Translations under genes and position numbers: made by a program
Shown: piece by piece, positions 1-11,400 of the stretch
Layout of the letters: the number at the start of each line of letters is the position of its first letter
Numbering within the stretch: the first letter of the stretch is position 1
DNA from: Magnolia sinica
Lineage: Eukaryota > Streptophyta > Magnoliopsida > Magnoliales > Magnoliaceae
Assembly (NCBI RefSeq): GCF_029962835.1
Contig: NC_080588.1
Span: 60,598,001 to 60,662,000, forward strand
Reading direction: 5' to 3'
Length of the DNA stretch: 64,000 bases
The notes under the pieces: generated by a model
What the model saw: the letters and a program-made list of their open reading frames with translations, nothing else
What the model was told of the DNA's origin: nothing
The model's database searches: none

Positions 1-242
1 ACCTGTCAAGTATTATGCCAAAAATGGGGTCCTCTTTGTATTGTTCTTTTAATGCCTCAAATCCAATGACCTTCACGGTGAGAGTTCCTAGTAAAACCAC
101 CATCTTACTCAAAGCACCCGTCGCTTTGTTTCGACTTCTAGCTTTGTGATGCAAAAGGAAAATTTATTCTTATAGGAAAGCTATTCACTTCACATGATGT
201 GCACTCAACTTCCTTAGGGAGTTAAGATATCTCAACGTCTCA

Positions 243-406
243 TTTATTTTTTCTTTTGATGACGTCAGGGTGTTCCCGCTCCATTTTGAGGTGATATTAT
301 TCCATGCGGATGCACACTCGCAAACCACGTGCATCGGGTAATCTCGGGGAGGGGAATCGAACTCGCGTCTGTGGAGAGCACACCCACGATGCTTGCCATT
401 CTCCCA
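243..406 (-). mobile_element. tRNA-derived SINE inserted in the Gypsy RNase H region
   Basis: On the minus strand there is a pol III B-box-like word (GAGTTCGATTCCCC) near the head and an A-rich tail, seen on the plus strand as T-rich 243-259. It is flanked by near-identical 9-bp repeats, AACGTCTCA (234-242) and AACGCCTCA (407-415), which read as the target-site duplication. The flanking Gypsy frame resumes on both sides (YSDCEAF, then ETLRYLNS), which fixes the boundaries. The family name is not known to me. Confidence 0.75.
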
Positions 407-1356
407 AACGCCTCACAGTCCGAGTATAGAATGAATTCCCAATGAATCAAGCTCTGTCTCCAATGTCGTAGTGCCTGGACAACTGCATATAACTCAAGAT
501 CATGCATGAAATAGTTCTTTCATGTATCATTAAGCTTCTTACTAAAGAAAATGACCAACTTTCCTTCATGACTCAACACTGCATCAATGCCAGCATTTGA
601 AGCACCACTTTCCATTTCAAAGACTTTATCAAAGTCCACTAAGTACAAGAACTGGAGCTTTTATAATTTCTTTTCTTTTTTTTTTTATGGCATCGAAGCT
701 TCAATCCACTGCTATAGTCCATTCGAACTTTCTTCTCTACGTGTAATAAGTTACAAGTGCAATGATGGTGTTGAAATTTTGAATAAATCTCCGGTGAAAT
801 GTCGCCAAGCCGTGGAAAGAATGAACCTCTAAAAAGGGTTCGTGGGGTGGGCCACTCGGCAATGGCCTTGATTTTCTCCTAGTCAACCTTGAACCATTCT
901 ATAGACACGATATACCCAAAAAACATAACAATATAGACAAGGTAGGAGCACTTTTTGAAGTTAACAAATAGTGACTCCCTCTGTGGTACATCAAATGATT
1001 AAGATGAATAGATGAATCGGGACAAAACAAGAATATCATCAAAATAGACAACTAAGAACTATCTCATAAAAGGGTGGGTTACCTCTGTCATTAGCTTTTG
1101 AAAGTGCTTGGCGCATTTGAAAGGCTAAATGGCATGACGAGTCACTCGTACAACCCTTCTTGAGTCTTAAATGCGGTCTTCTAATCATCCCCAGTCTGAT
1201 ACATATTTGATGATATTCGCTTTTCAGGTCAATTTTTTTAAAAGACCTTTGCTCCATGCAACATGTCTAATATATCTTCCAAGCAAGGCATATGAAACCA
1301 GTATTTGATAGCAATATGGTTGATCACAATGTCTGTCCATGCACATCCTCTAAGAT

Positions 1357-1861
1357 GGACGCGGATTGCGTCCTACCTTGTGGGGCCTACCGTGATGTAA
1401 GTGTTTTATCCACGCCGTTCATAATTTTTCTCAGATCATTTTAAGGAATGAGAAAAAAAAGAGGTAGGTACGGGGCTTAAGTGGACCATAAAGTGGGGAT
1501 TGAACGTCCACCATTAAAAACTTCTTGGGAGCTGGAGAAGTTTCGGATCAAGTTGATATTTGTTTTTTTTACTTCATCCACGTCTACGTGACCTTATGAA
1601 TAAGTTGGATGGTTAAAAAAAAAAAAAAAACATCACGGTGGCCCTTGGAAAGGTTTCAACGGTGGGTGTCATTATCACTGTTGCTTCCTTTGGTGTGGTC
1701 CACTGAAGTTGTGGACCTGCTTCATTTTTATGATCATACCTTAAAATGATCTGAGAAAAGCAATGAACGGCGTGGATAAAACACTTAAATCACGGTGGGC
1801 CCCATAGAGCCTTGCCTAGGCGGATTACTGTCCGGGCGGGGGTAGGATGCAATCCATGTCC
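1357..1861. mobile_element. Mutator-like foldback MITE (GTGGGGCCCACC family), intact
   Basis: This 505-bp non-coding element has terminal inverted repeats starting GGACGCGGATTGCGTCCTAC on the left and, reverse-complemented, GGACATGGATTGCATCCTAC on the right. A perfect 9-bp target duplication, CTCTAAGAT, lies at 1348-1356 and 1862-1870. The interior is itself a long imperfect palindrome: the left arm runs through GATCATTTTAAGG and AAGTGGACCA, and the right arm carries their complements TGGTCCACTG and CTTAAAATGATC. A 9-bp duplication with long TIRs is the Mutator signature. It interrupts the RT of the Gypsy element. Confidence 0.85.
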
Positions 1862-2034
1862 CTCTAAGATCCATTTTTCTTATGGGTAAATAATGCAGGA
1901 ACAACACATGGTGACATGCTTATTGAATTAAACCATTTTGTAGCAACTTAGTAACCTGTTGGTGGAGCTCAACATGTTTAACTGGATTCATCTGGTAGTG
2001 CGCAAAATTTGGTTGACTTGAAGCTGACACTAAA

Positions 2035-5000
2035 TGTCATGTCCTGAAATCTGGGTATACAAGTAGGGGTACTCAAGACCCAAATCCCAAGGCTGTGAAC
2101 TATATTAATTAATATTTATCACAACCCACGAAATTCATTTGAATTCAATAGAAATTCAGAACTTCTAAAAGGAAATTAATTTTGAAATAAATTTCATTAA
2201 CACTGTTCACTATTTCAAGTCTCTTTTCTTTTGACAATTTGCTATTTCATCGGAAATTGAAAATTTAAACTAAACCTAGTAAGTGAACGGAAATTAGTAA
2301 TAGAGGCCCGCCTACTCGTAATATTCCAGCTTGGCACCTGTAAAATTGTGGGGTGAGGTGGGGTGAGCATAACAGCTCAGTGGGATCATCTCATACCCAG
2401 ATTTTGAAACTTTCAAATTTATTTCTAAAATAGATAACCATAGAATATACATGAACTGTAAAGCATCAATTAAGAAAGCTGTGATGAGAAACTAAGATCG
2501 CAGGGAAACAATGAATGCATTGCCTACTACGAATACTCATGAACCATAAAATAAATATCATTCTTTTCGTGATCTTTTAGGATTATTGTAGGGCAGAGCA
2601 CCCGTGTTATGGATCTTTTAGGGAGAACCCAAGGTAGAGGACTTGTGATCTTTTAGGGAGAACCCAAGGCAGAGGACCTGTGATCTTTTAGGGACAACCC
2701 AAGGCAGAGCACCTGTGATCTTTTAGGGATAACCCAAGGCAGGGTAACTTTGATCTTTTAGGGACGTCCAGTGGCAGAGCACCTTTGATTTCATCCTCAA
2801 TTCTCATTCTTTGTGCTATGAATGCAACATACACAATTCATATAATCTATCATCGATTCTAACATAACTTAAGCATGTACACAATGACAATATCACATCC
2901 AGACCTTAATTCAATATGAAATATAAACTTTTGGAATGTAAGATGTACTCAAGGTTTAATTATAACATTGTCATACCAGGTTATAAATTAGAATCAACTT
3001 AATCTTAGCATCGTATGAAAAATTGAAGATAAATGTAAATTAATCATGCACACGATGGACTCTGAGTCCTTGCTAGATCCTACGTGCACTCGAGCTAGAC
3101 TCAATTCGGCTTGACTTAGCTCGACTCAACTCGACTCGGTTGGATTTCGACGCGACCTAGTTTGAATTCAGGGTGCAAAAAATCCAGCAGGGATCTCAAC
3201 TCTCTCTCTCTTTCTCTCTCTAGGGTTCATGATCTGTTGGACCTAAATTCAACTTGAAATCTGCCTGACTTGGCTTGAAACTCAATGAATTGACTCGGCG
3301 AGTTGACTTAGCAAAACTCCATCTCCCTTACCCATTTGTCTTTCTTCCTCCTTCTCTTCTTCTTTCCTCTCCTTTCCTTTCCTCTCTTCTTTCCATCCAT
3401 CATGTCCAACAGAGGGTCTAGACTCGGTGTTGTGACCCCATTGATCTCTCTCTCTCTCACGCTCTCTCGTGATTTCTCTCTTTCTTTCACGTGATTTCTC
3501 TCTCGTTTTCTCTTGTCCCTTTGTGATCTTTCCCTTACGTCAAAAGAGTTTAAATAAGGCTCACAAAGACTCTAGAATCACATTTATAATAGGAGATAGT
3601 GTTGGGTTTGTGCACGGAGCAAGTTGCAGACGAAGTTGGGTTTCGACGCTGGTTTGGGTTGGTGTTCTATACCAAATATGTGGATGGATTTTTGGTTGGA
3701 TATCACTTATTAGTGATCATATGTGCGACAAATGGGTCACACGACGATGGATTCAGATCTTCAATCAAATGTTTTATAAGTTCCTAAGGTGGTGGTTTTG
3801 TTTCGATTGGGAGTCCTTGTTGGAGAATGATAAAGGGTCCCATGATCTTGAACAGTTTGGATTACAACTGATTTTGGACAGTTTTGATTGGATAGCCGTG
3901 CCTCTGAAATTTGAAAGGAAAGAACTCGGAAGGGAGAAAGAGTCGGGTTCGGTCTTCTCGTTGATAGCGTGAGGGTGCTGATTTGATTTTCTAGATGGAT
4001 TGCTAGGGAATGAATGGTCCATATTTAGTTGGTGGCTCACGAACTCGTCCCAAAAAGTTCCATAATGAGAAGATGTTGGGAGAATAATGCAGTGTGTTCA
4101 GATTTCTCGACCCTAGCTCATCGCATCGTAGAGACACCAGCTGAGTTCTTGGATCTAAGGGATGAATGGTTCAAATGGAAGATCAGAAGCTCATGACTTT
4201 GTTTCCACATTCATTGGAGGGGAGGAGAAAAATAAGGAGGGGGAATCGGGAGGGAAGTTTTCGCACGTTGGGAGGTTTTCGTGGGTTCCGGCTTGACCAC
4301 ATGTGCACTCGTGCCATGTTTCACACGTGTATAGGGTTGGTGTTGAGCTATGGGTTGATCAATGTTCATGATATTTGGTGGTCCAATACGAGGGTGTCTC
4401 CTTCTCAGAATCGCTATGGGTTGATTAGTGTTCACCACTCTACTTAGAATGGCTATAATTATTTGAATCTTGAATCAATAGTCTACTCTTCTTTAAACTC
4501 ACAATACGAGGGTCCATGGAGGTTCCATGAGGTGTCTAGGTGTAAATGTTTAGTCCGTCTATCGGATTAATGGGCAGATCTTGATCTTTTCATGTGAAGG
4601 TGCACGGAGAAGGGTGTACATAGGATCACTAGATCCTTAGGCTTTAGAAACTGTAGGATTTGTAGGATTCGTTGTGGCATATCTAGGGACTGAAAATGGG
4701 CCCAGACATGGTCCAATGTGAAATGTGAACCGGTAGATTCGTTGGGGATCGCATGTGGATTGTAAGGATGGTCTTTATCCAATTTTTAGGAGGTTCATCT
4801 AGCAAATATGATGTGAATTCTGGTGAACGGTTGATCTTGTGAGTCAGACTTCGAGATTGACAATGTACAATTCAATTGAGTTGGATAATCATCGGTTAGG
4901 TTTTCGTTGCAATCAGACTCCTACAAATTGGTTTTCCAAAGAGTAGTGTAGGGTAGGAACATGTAGACTGTGGGAATCCTAGATGATTGGTGGATGCACC

Positions 5001-5909
5001 TCTAACCATTGGGATTGAAAGTCAACAATAAGATATGATCATGCGAGGGTAGGGAATAGGGTGGATGGTTTAGATTCATGGATAGGCAAGTGTATGTGTG
5101 ATTGAGATAGTCTTAGGGCAAGTTCACTATAATGGGATGGTCTAAAGGTGACGTGGACGGTTAGATTGTTGGATCTAAGTCTAATTAGATATCTCTACGA
5201 TTGGTTTGGTGAATGATTGTATATACAAGCAGATGTGAAAGTTAATGGATGAATGGCCTAAGATTGGTGATGGAATTGGAGGATCTGTGCACGTTCCTTT
5301 AGGGTAAGGATCCAAGGATTGGTCCACTATCTCGATTGAATTGTTCTAGATGGTTTAGGTATGTCATCACATGTCTTAGAGGGCTAATATAAGTCGTGGG
5401 TTCAATGGCCATTAGTGATGCAAGTCTAAGGTGGAGATAATTGGTCAATCATAGGTGAATTGATCTTTAACTCTACGGTTTTTCTATGGGTCAGTATAAC
5501 TCGAAATTGTATAGTTTAGATTGTGCTGATTGAGTAATCTACTTCAGTAGATTTTTAATGTAACTACAGGGTCTTAATGGAGTGGTTTTGACACACGGGT
5601 CGAGGGGCAAGATTAGGTAGGTTTAGGGTAAGTTATATGGTTAGATTTGAGCTTGTTTATGGATACACGAGTGGTCTTGAGAGTGTAAGTGGCGAGAGTG
5701 CAAGTGTATATGTACATATACACAATATAATTAATAATTACATACATCAATGGTTCACTCTAAACAAATTGATTATGCATATTAATATTCACAACTTCCA
5801 TAGAATGATGGATATATGTATGCATGGATGCGTGGATGGATTCATGGATGAATGTAAGTGTACTTGCATGCACGTGCATTCGTGCACAGCAAAATCCCGG
5901 GTCCTTGCA
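2035..5909. mobile_element. Long solo LTR (3.9 kb), probably Del/Tekay-like
   Basis: The insertion starts TGTCATGTCCTGAAATCTGG and ends GGGTCCTTGCA, giving the TG...CA ends of an LTR. A 5-bp duplication CTAAA (2030-2034 and 5910-5914) flanks it. The interrupted Gypsy frame reads IDLV up to one edge and DLVSASSQPNF from the other, confirming a clean insertion. I see no second terminal repeat, PBS or coding domain inside, so a solo LTR is the simplest reading. The TGTCATGTCC start and GGGTCNTTNCA-like end resemble long LTRs of Del/Tekay chromoviruses; that is inference. It holds the 35-bp tandem array at 2571-2790. The rest is unrecognised, with CT-rich stretches near 3200-3500 and a tetranucleotide-like ATGGATG patch near 5800-5850. 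Confidence 0.75.
2571..2790. repeat. 35-bp tandem repeat inside the solo LTR
   Basis: Units begin GATCTTTTAGG at 2571, 2612, 2647, 2682, 2717 and 2752. The last five are exactly 35 bp apart and share the core GGGANAACCCAAGGCAGAG. Confidence 0.95.
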
Positions 5910-7879
5910 CTAAATCAATGTGATGTTGAATGTTCTTCATAGGAATAAGTTTAGCTGAGTGTTCTTTGAGCGCTAAGTCTTTATATTCATGAAGGAGCTC
6001 TTTTATAGGAGGTGGAACATCTGATTGTTTCATGTCTTCTTTAGCAACTATGACATTGATGATGCCAGTCTCTTCGCTTTCCTCTTCAAACTTTGCACAT
6101 TGAATGATTTTTAACCCTCTTCTTTATCAGATTTGGGTGTTAGAAGATGTTTTATTGGGTGCAATGTGATATCAACACCATCATTGACAAAGGAATAAGT
6201 GTTTGCCTAAGTCAAATGCATCACATCTCTATCTTACAATCACGGTTTCCCTAACAAAATGTGACATGTATCCATGGGGACCATGTCACACCATACCTCA
6301 TCCTTGTACTTAGATTCAATAGAGAAGGAAATTAAGGACTTCGAGTTAACAAAAGCTTCTCCCTATTTCTTGAACCAACGAATCCGATATGGTCGTGGAT
6401 GCTTATGTTTGTTGAATTATAATTTATCCACCATTTCTTGTGAGACTATTCTCATTGCTCCTCCCGTTTACCAAAATTATGCATATCTTCCCAACAGAAG
6501 TACAAGTGGCGCGGAAGATATTATGTCACAACCATCACCCCTCATCAACCATTTGAGGCGTTGATAGCATAGTCTGTTAGATAACCAACGATTCTCCCCT
6601 ATTACCATACACATATATTACATCTTCCCCAACATGTACCCCATCCTCATATGCATGTTCTTCGTATTCTGTCTACTTCAACTTTCGTTTGCATGTGGTC
6701 GGGAGTGTCTTCAACATATTCTCATTCTTCAAATAAATTTACTTCAATTGTGGACTAATGCTTAGGGTAGTGAAAAGAGTGATGTCTCGGTTGCCCACAC
6801 TTAAAGCACATAAAGGGAGTGTTGCTTTAACCCATCTTTGGTGCACTAGCATGTTATTCATAACCACCCCCCCCTAAGTTGGGGCTTGGCTTCTTTGTTG
6901 GATGTTGGCCTATCGTCCCTCTGCCTATGGGAGGCCTTGTGGTTGCATTATGTGAGAAGTTAGCATGTTGCCTCGTTGTCGACGACGACCCTCATGGGGC
7001 GCCAAATTGTCTCCCAAGTTCCCAATTAATTATCTCCTCGGCTTTCAATGCAAGTATATATGCATCAAACATTTTAAATACATCTTTAAAACCCAATTCA
7101 TTTATGATATTCCAGTTAAGACCATTAAGATATTTTGAAATCTTTTGGTCTCCATAGTCACGAAACCTTGCTTGTGATGTCAAAGTATGAAACTCGGTGT
7201 TTTCATTTATTGACTTGTTCCCTTGACGTAGATTGTGGCATCTTTAATAGAGGTCACGAGCATAAGTCGTGGATAGGAATTTCTTTTTCTTTTTTATTTT
7301 TTAACTTTATTTTTTTTCATCTTTTCCCAATAATTTAATTTCTCCTTATCTTGATGGATTCGTTTGATTTGGGGATCATCCCGTTATGCTATAGCATGAC
7401 CGGAAGACTTCATAGCTACTAACTTCACCTTCTAATTATCCACGATTTCCTTATACTCAAACACCTTTACCACCTTGTTTAGCCAATCGAAGAAATTGTC
7501 AACATGCTATTGACCATGGAATTTCGGAATTTTTACCTTAATTCCAAGCTGTCTATAACGTTCCAACAATCAAAGCATTCAATAATTGGTGTCTTCAAAA
7601 ACTAGGGCTATTTGTTGTTAGTTAGGACCTTGGTAGGGGCTCCCCCTGCATGTCCACATGCTCCAACTTTGGTCTCTGAATCCCTCAACGCCGAATCTCC
7701 CCCACTTTTTTTTTTTTTGGGATCTCTCCCACTTGATTAGTGAGATTGCCTACATTGTGTGTTTAATCTACTCTGTGAGTGTGCGGAACAATTGGGTTAG
7801 TTGCACTAACTCTTTCTATGTCATCCCCTTGAAAGCCATCATAAGATGATGTAGAGTCGAAATCCTCAAAGACAACCCC

Positions 7880-7891
7880 GCTTTGATACCA
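7880..7891 (-). other. Primer-binding site of the Gypsy element
   Basis: On the minus strand TGGTATCAAAGC differs by one base from the usual initiator tRNA-Met PBS TGGTATCAGAGC. It marks the 5' end of the internal region, so the 5' LTR should lie just to its right. Confidence 0.7.
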
Positions 7892-8486
7892 AAATGGTGC
7901 AACTTGATCATCAAATCAATGAGATATTGGCATCGAATCTCTAAGAAGTGGACATGAATTACATTCACAAGAATATTTGAGTAGATAGGGGGAATAACTT
8001 TATTAATATCAAACTTCTTCTTACAATTTTTAAGAAAACTCATGCTTAGAAAAATTTAGAATGACCATGTCCGACACCACCACCCTTTTTTATAGAAGGA
8101 GCACAACATTATTGATCTATGCTTGACTAGGCACAGAGTAGGTCTGGATTTAGAACCTTTGAAGGTTTGACCCTCTACTGATGCACCAAGAAGGTTTTCA
8201 TACTGAAAATGTGGGATGCAGCATGTGAAGCTCATATAAGTCATTCAATCATGAAATTTATGTTCCTAAATTTTCTCATATAGCTTCATTTAGTGGTTCT
8301 TAGTCTTGTTTGTGCTTGCCCACCTGAATGTATCCATAATAATTTTTAAAAAGTGCAATTGTTTAATCAGTATGTCCCAATTTCTATTTTTGTCCTCGTC
8401 CCTTTATTTCTCGTTTTTCTATTTTCTGTTCTGGATGTCCATGAATTACTCGGTGTTCGTTAAATCTGTTCTTGATGTCACTGTAG
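7892..8486. other. Probable 5' LTR remnant of the Gypsy element, then PUB49 intron sequence
   Basis: Sequence right of the PBS should be the minus-strand 5' LTR, but its partner is outside the window and I cannot fix the end (somewhere before about 8290). From about 8290 to 8486 the DNA is T-rich, ends in a plausible acceptor tract (CTTGATGTCACTGTAG) and shows no exon. No U-box-coding exon was found here. Confidence 0.45.
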
Positions 8487-11400
8487 GAGAGTATCATTGC
8501 CCTGTTTTGAACAAAGTCTTTACTGAATTTACACACATAGTTGCTGTCAAAACTACAGGGAACGTGTTCTGTTACGAGGTTTGTTGCTATTCTTGATTGC
8601 TGTTCCAAATATCATTTTGTAGGAAGTTTCCTTACATAACTTGGCTTCCACATTATTGAAATTTGGGTCACTTTTGTTTCACAGGCAATTAAAGAGTTGA
8701 ACCTGAAAACCAAAAATTGGAAGGAACTCCTCACAGATGAACCTTTCACGAAAGAGGACCTGATAACAATCCAGGTACTTAGGTGAATTAGCACATAGCC
8801 TTTACTATCTATTGATACCAATCTTCATAACCATCAGTCCATCACGCTTACGATTTTATTTTATTTTTCTGTTATGGTTGCCCCGTTGCAGAACCCAAAT
8901 ACTATTGATAGCAAGGTCCTCACGGATTTTGACCATGTCAAAAATAGCTTGAAACTTGATGATGAAGGCAAGTGATTTAAAAATAGTTTTCTTAAGAATT
9001 TATCTATTCAATATCCATGATAATGATTTTTGTCCTTTTGTTGGCCAGATTTACGGAAGGGTGAGGATCCATCAAGTGACATAAATGTTTCAGGAGATAT
9101 CAAGCAGATGCTACAAGAGCTTGGAACTGAGAAGGCGAAACAAACTGCATTGCATGGTGGTGGTGGCAGCAAAGCGCAAAATGAAAGAGCCGCTGTACTT
9201 GCTGCCATTTTATCATCAAGATCTCGCATCAAAGAAGACTCCAAATCCAGCTCTAATCCCGGGCAGTCATTCAGCATTGTAGATGCTGCATCTGCATCAG
9301 TACATGGAAGAAGCGCAGCAGCAGCCAAAGCTGCAGCTAGTGATAAGACTGCTGCTCGAATTGCCATGCACATGGCGGGAGAACGCATGCCTGTGAATGC
9401 AAAAATGGTCAGTTATTCTAATTAAAGCCACTCAATCCAATACTTTGGTTTTGTTTCACATTTATTTGTTGTAAAACTTGGCACACAGTTTTGGTGCTCA
9501 TCTATTCGAGTCAGTTTTTCCTTTCTTGCTTCCATTTCTTATTGGAAGGCATTGGGTGTTCTTTCAGGTAAAAAGCCGTTTTACTACAGGGGCTGCATCA
9601 CGATCCTTTACTTCTACTTCGTTTGATCCTGTCACCAAAAATGACTTTGAATATGTTAAAGTTGAAAAAAATCCAAAGAAAAAAGGCTATGTCCAGTTGC
9701 ATACAACACATGGAGATTTGAACATAGAGCTGCATTGTGATATAACTCCAAGGACGTGTGAGAACTTCATCACCCTCTGTGAACGTGGCTATTATAATGG
9801 AATAGCTTTCCATCGAAGCATCAGGTACAGTAAACAGACTGCCCCGTCGATACCTTGTATGTTAAACTAGTTTTCTTCTTTGTAATTCCATTTAAAAAAA
9901 AAAATGTCAATAGGACTAATCATCTGCATTATATAGGAATTTCATGATTCAAGGTGGTGATCCAACTGGTACTGGAAAAGGAGGGGAGTCTATTTGGGGA
10001 AAGCCTTTCAAGGATGAGCTCAACTCAAAATTGCTTCACTCGGGAAGAGGAGTTGTCAGTATGGCAAATAGTGGCCCCCACACTAATGGCTCCCAGTTTT
10101 TCATCCTGTACAAGTCTGCAAATCATCTGAACTTCAAACATACGGTATTTGGTGGAGTTGTCGGTGGCTTGACGACCCTTGCAGCAATGGAGAAGGTCCC
10201 GGTTGATGACGATGACCGGCCTTTGGTAAGTGAACATCTCTTGGTTATTCTCTTCAGAACAGATTGTGCATCCAAATCTTGGTAGTGTTTTTTTTTTTTT
10301 AAATTTTTTTTTTTTTTTTATAACACAGTAATTGTGAATTTAGAGATTATCTTTTAATATTCATTTTGCAACATTAATTGCTTAAGATATCAGTCTCTTG
10401 AGAAATGTTAGACAACCATTGTTTTTGTTTCATGTTATTTTGAATCTTCTAAAGAAGTGACCTCTGTTATGCTCTTGCTGTTGGTATTAGATTTTGGCTT
10501 GTGGATGAAGCAGTGCTAGCATTTTTCCTATTTTTCATGCTACTCCTATCCAGTGTTCGAAGTATCAGTATTGTTACAAGTTTCGCTGGCCAGGGATACA
10601 GAAATAATATCGATATCACGGATAATATTGCTGATAACCGGAAATACGGGGAAACATGGGAAAAACGGTGAAATTTTCAGTGAAACTTCGGGAGATGTTA
10701 AAATGTACGTATTTGCATATTTAGAAATAAAACAAAATTGCAAAAAGAATGCATACATAACCAGTTTCCATTTAATGGGGCCTTAAAAGCATGTGTTTTT
10801 GTAAGAAATCAGTCCAACCATCCCTTCCGGCCTATTTAACCATCCAACCTTCTATCCAAACATCCATCAATATTGCAAAATATCAACAACACATAATATT
10901 TCACCAAGAAATCATCAACATTTGGAAAGGAAACAAAAGATTGTGGTCTCAATATCTCGTATGTTGCGATATCGATAATATCGAGATATTATCAATATTA
11001 TCAATGACAAATTGAACATTACATACAACCATGTGCCCATGAAAAAAAATGGAAATAATTTTTTTTTTTTTTCTAATAAACAGAATTTTGATGATATCAA
11101 TAGGTATTGAGATATCGTTGATACACTTATGATACAAGCATTACCTAGAATTTACATAGTCAAAAATATTGGCGATGTTGATGCATTGGCAATACAAGCA
11201 ACACTTAGAATTTACATAGTTGAAAATATTAACGATTACATTAGCGATATTGATATGTTGGCGATATTTAGCGATACATTGCTAATACCTGAAATTTCTG
11301 ATATTGCCAACATTATCGGTATCGCTACCAGTGTTATCGGTATCGTTGAGTTGGAGATAAAGATAATATCGGAGAAAATTCGAACACTGCTCCTAGCATT

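Larger units (their letters stand above)
1..7893 (-). mobile_element. Decayed Ty3/Gypsy (chromovirus-like) retrotransposon, nested host of other insertions
   Basis: Read on the minus strand this is one Gypsy element whose left end lies outside the window. From right to left: a primer-binding site like initiator tRNA-Met (7880-7891), a Gag fragment (7183-6992, with YILALKAEEI), the N-terminal RT lead-in (6033-5915, with NIQHHIDL), the RT body (2034-1862 and 1356-1040, with NFAHYQMNP, CLEDILDMLHGAK, KIDLKSEYHQI) and RNase H (about 500-416 with HDLELYAVVQALRHW, then 233-1 with ALKEQYKEDPIFG). Reading frames are broken by stops and frameshifts. The pieces line up as one pol gene once three later insertions (243-406, 1357-1861, 2035-5909) are set aside. 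The family assignment rests on RT and RNase H motifs; the clade is inference. It probably sits in the intron upstream of the first visible PUB49 exon. Confidence 0.85.

Noticed and set aside
2571..2790. 35-bp repeats as a possible CRISPR-like array
   Set aside because: Units are contiguous with no spacers, and the context is a plant LTR.
3469..3972. 167-codon open frame
   Set aside because: No domain, lies inside the 3.9-kb solo LTR, and overlaps a CT-rich tract; treated as chance.
9008..9388. 126-codon minus-strand open frame with a signal-peptide-like start
   Set aside because: Antisense shadow of the PUB49 exon at 9049-9407, whose plus-strand frame is conserved.
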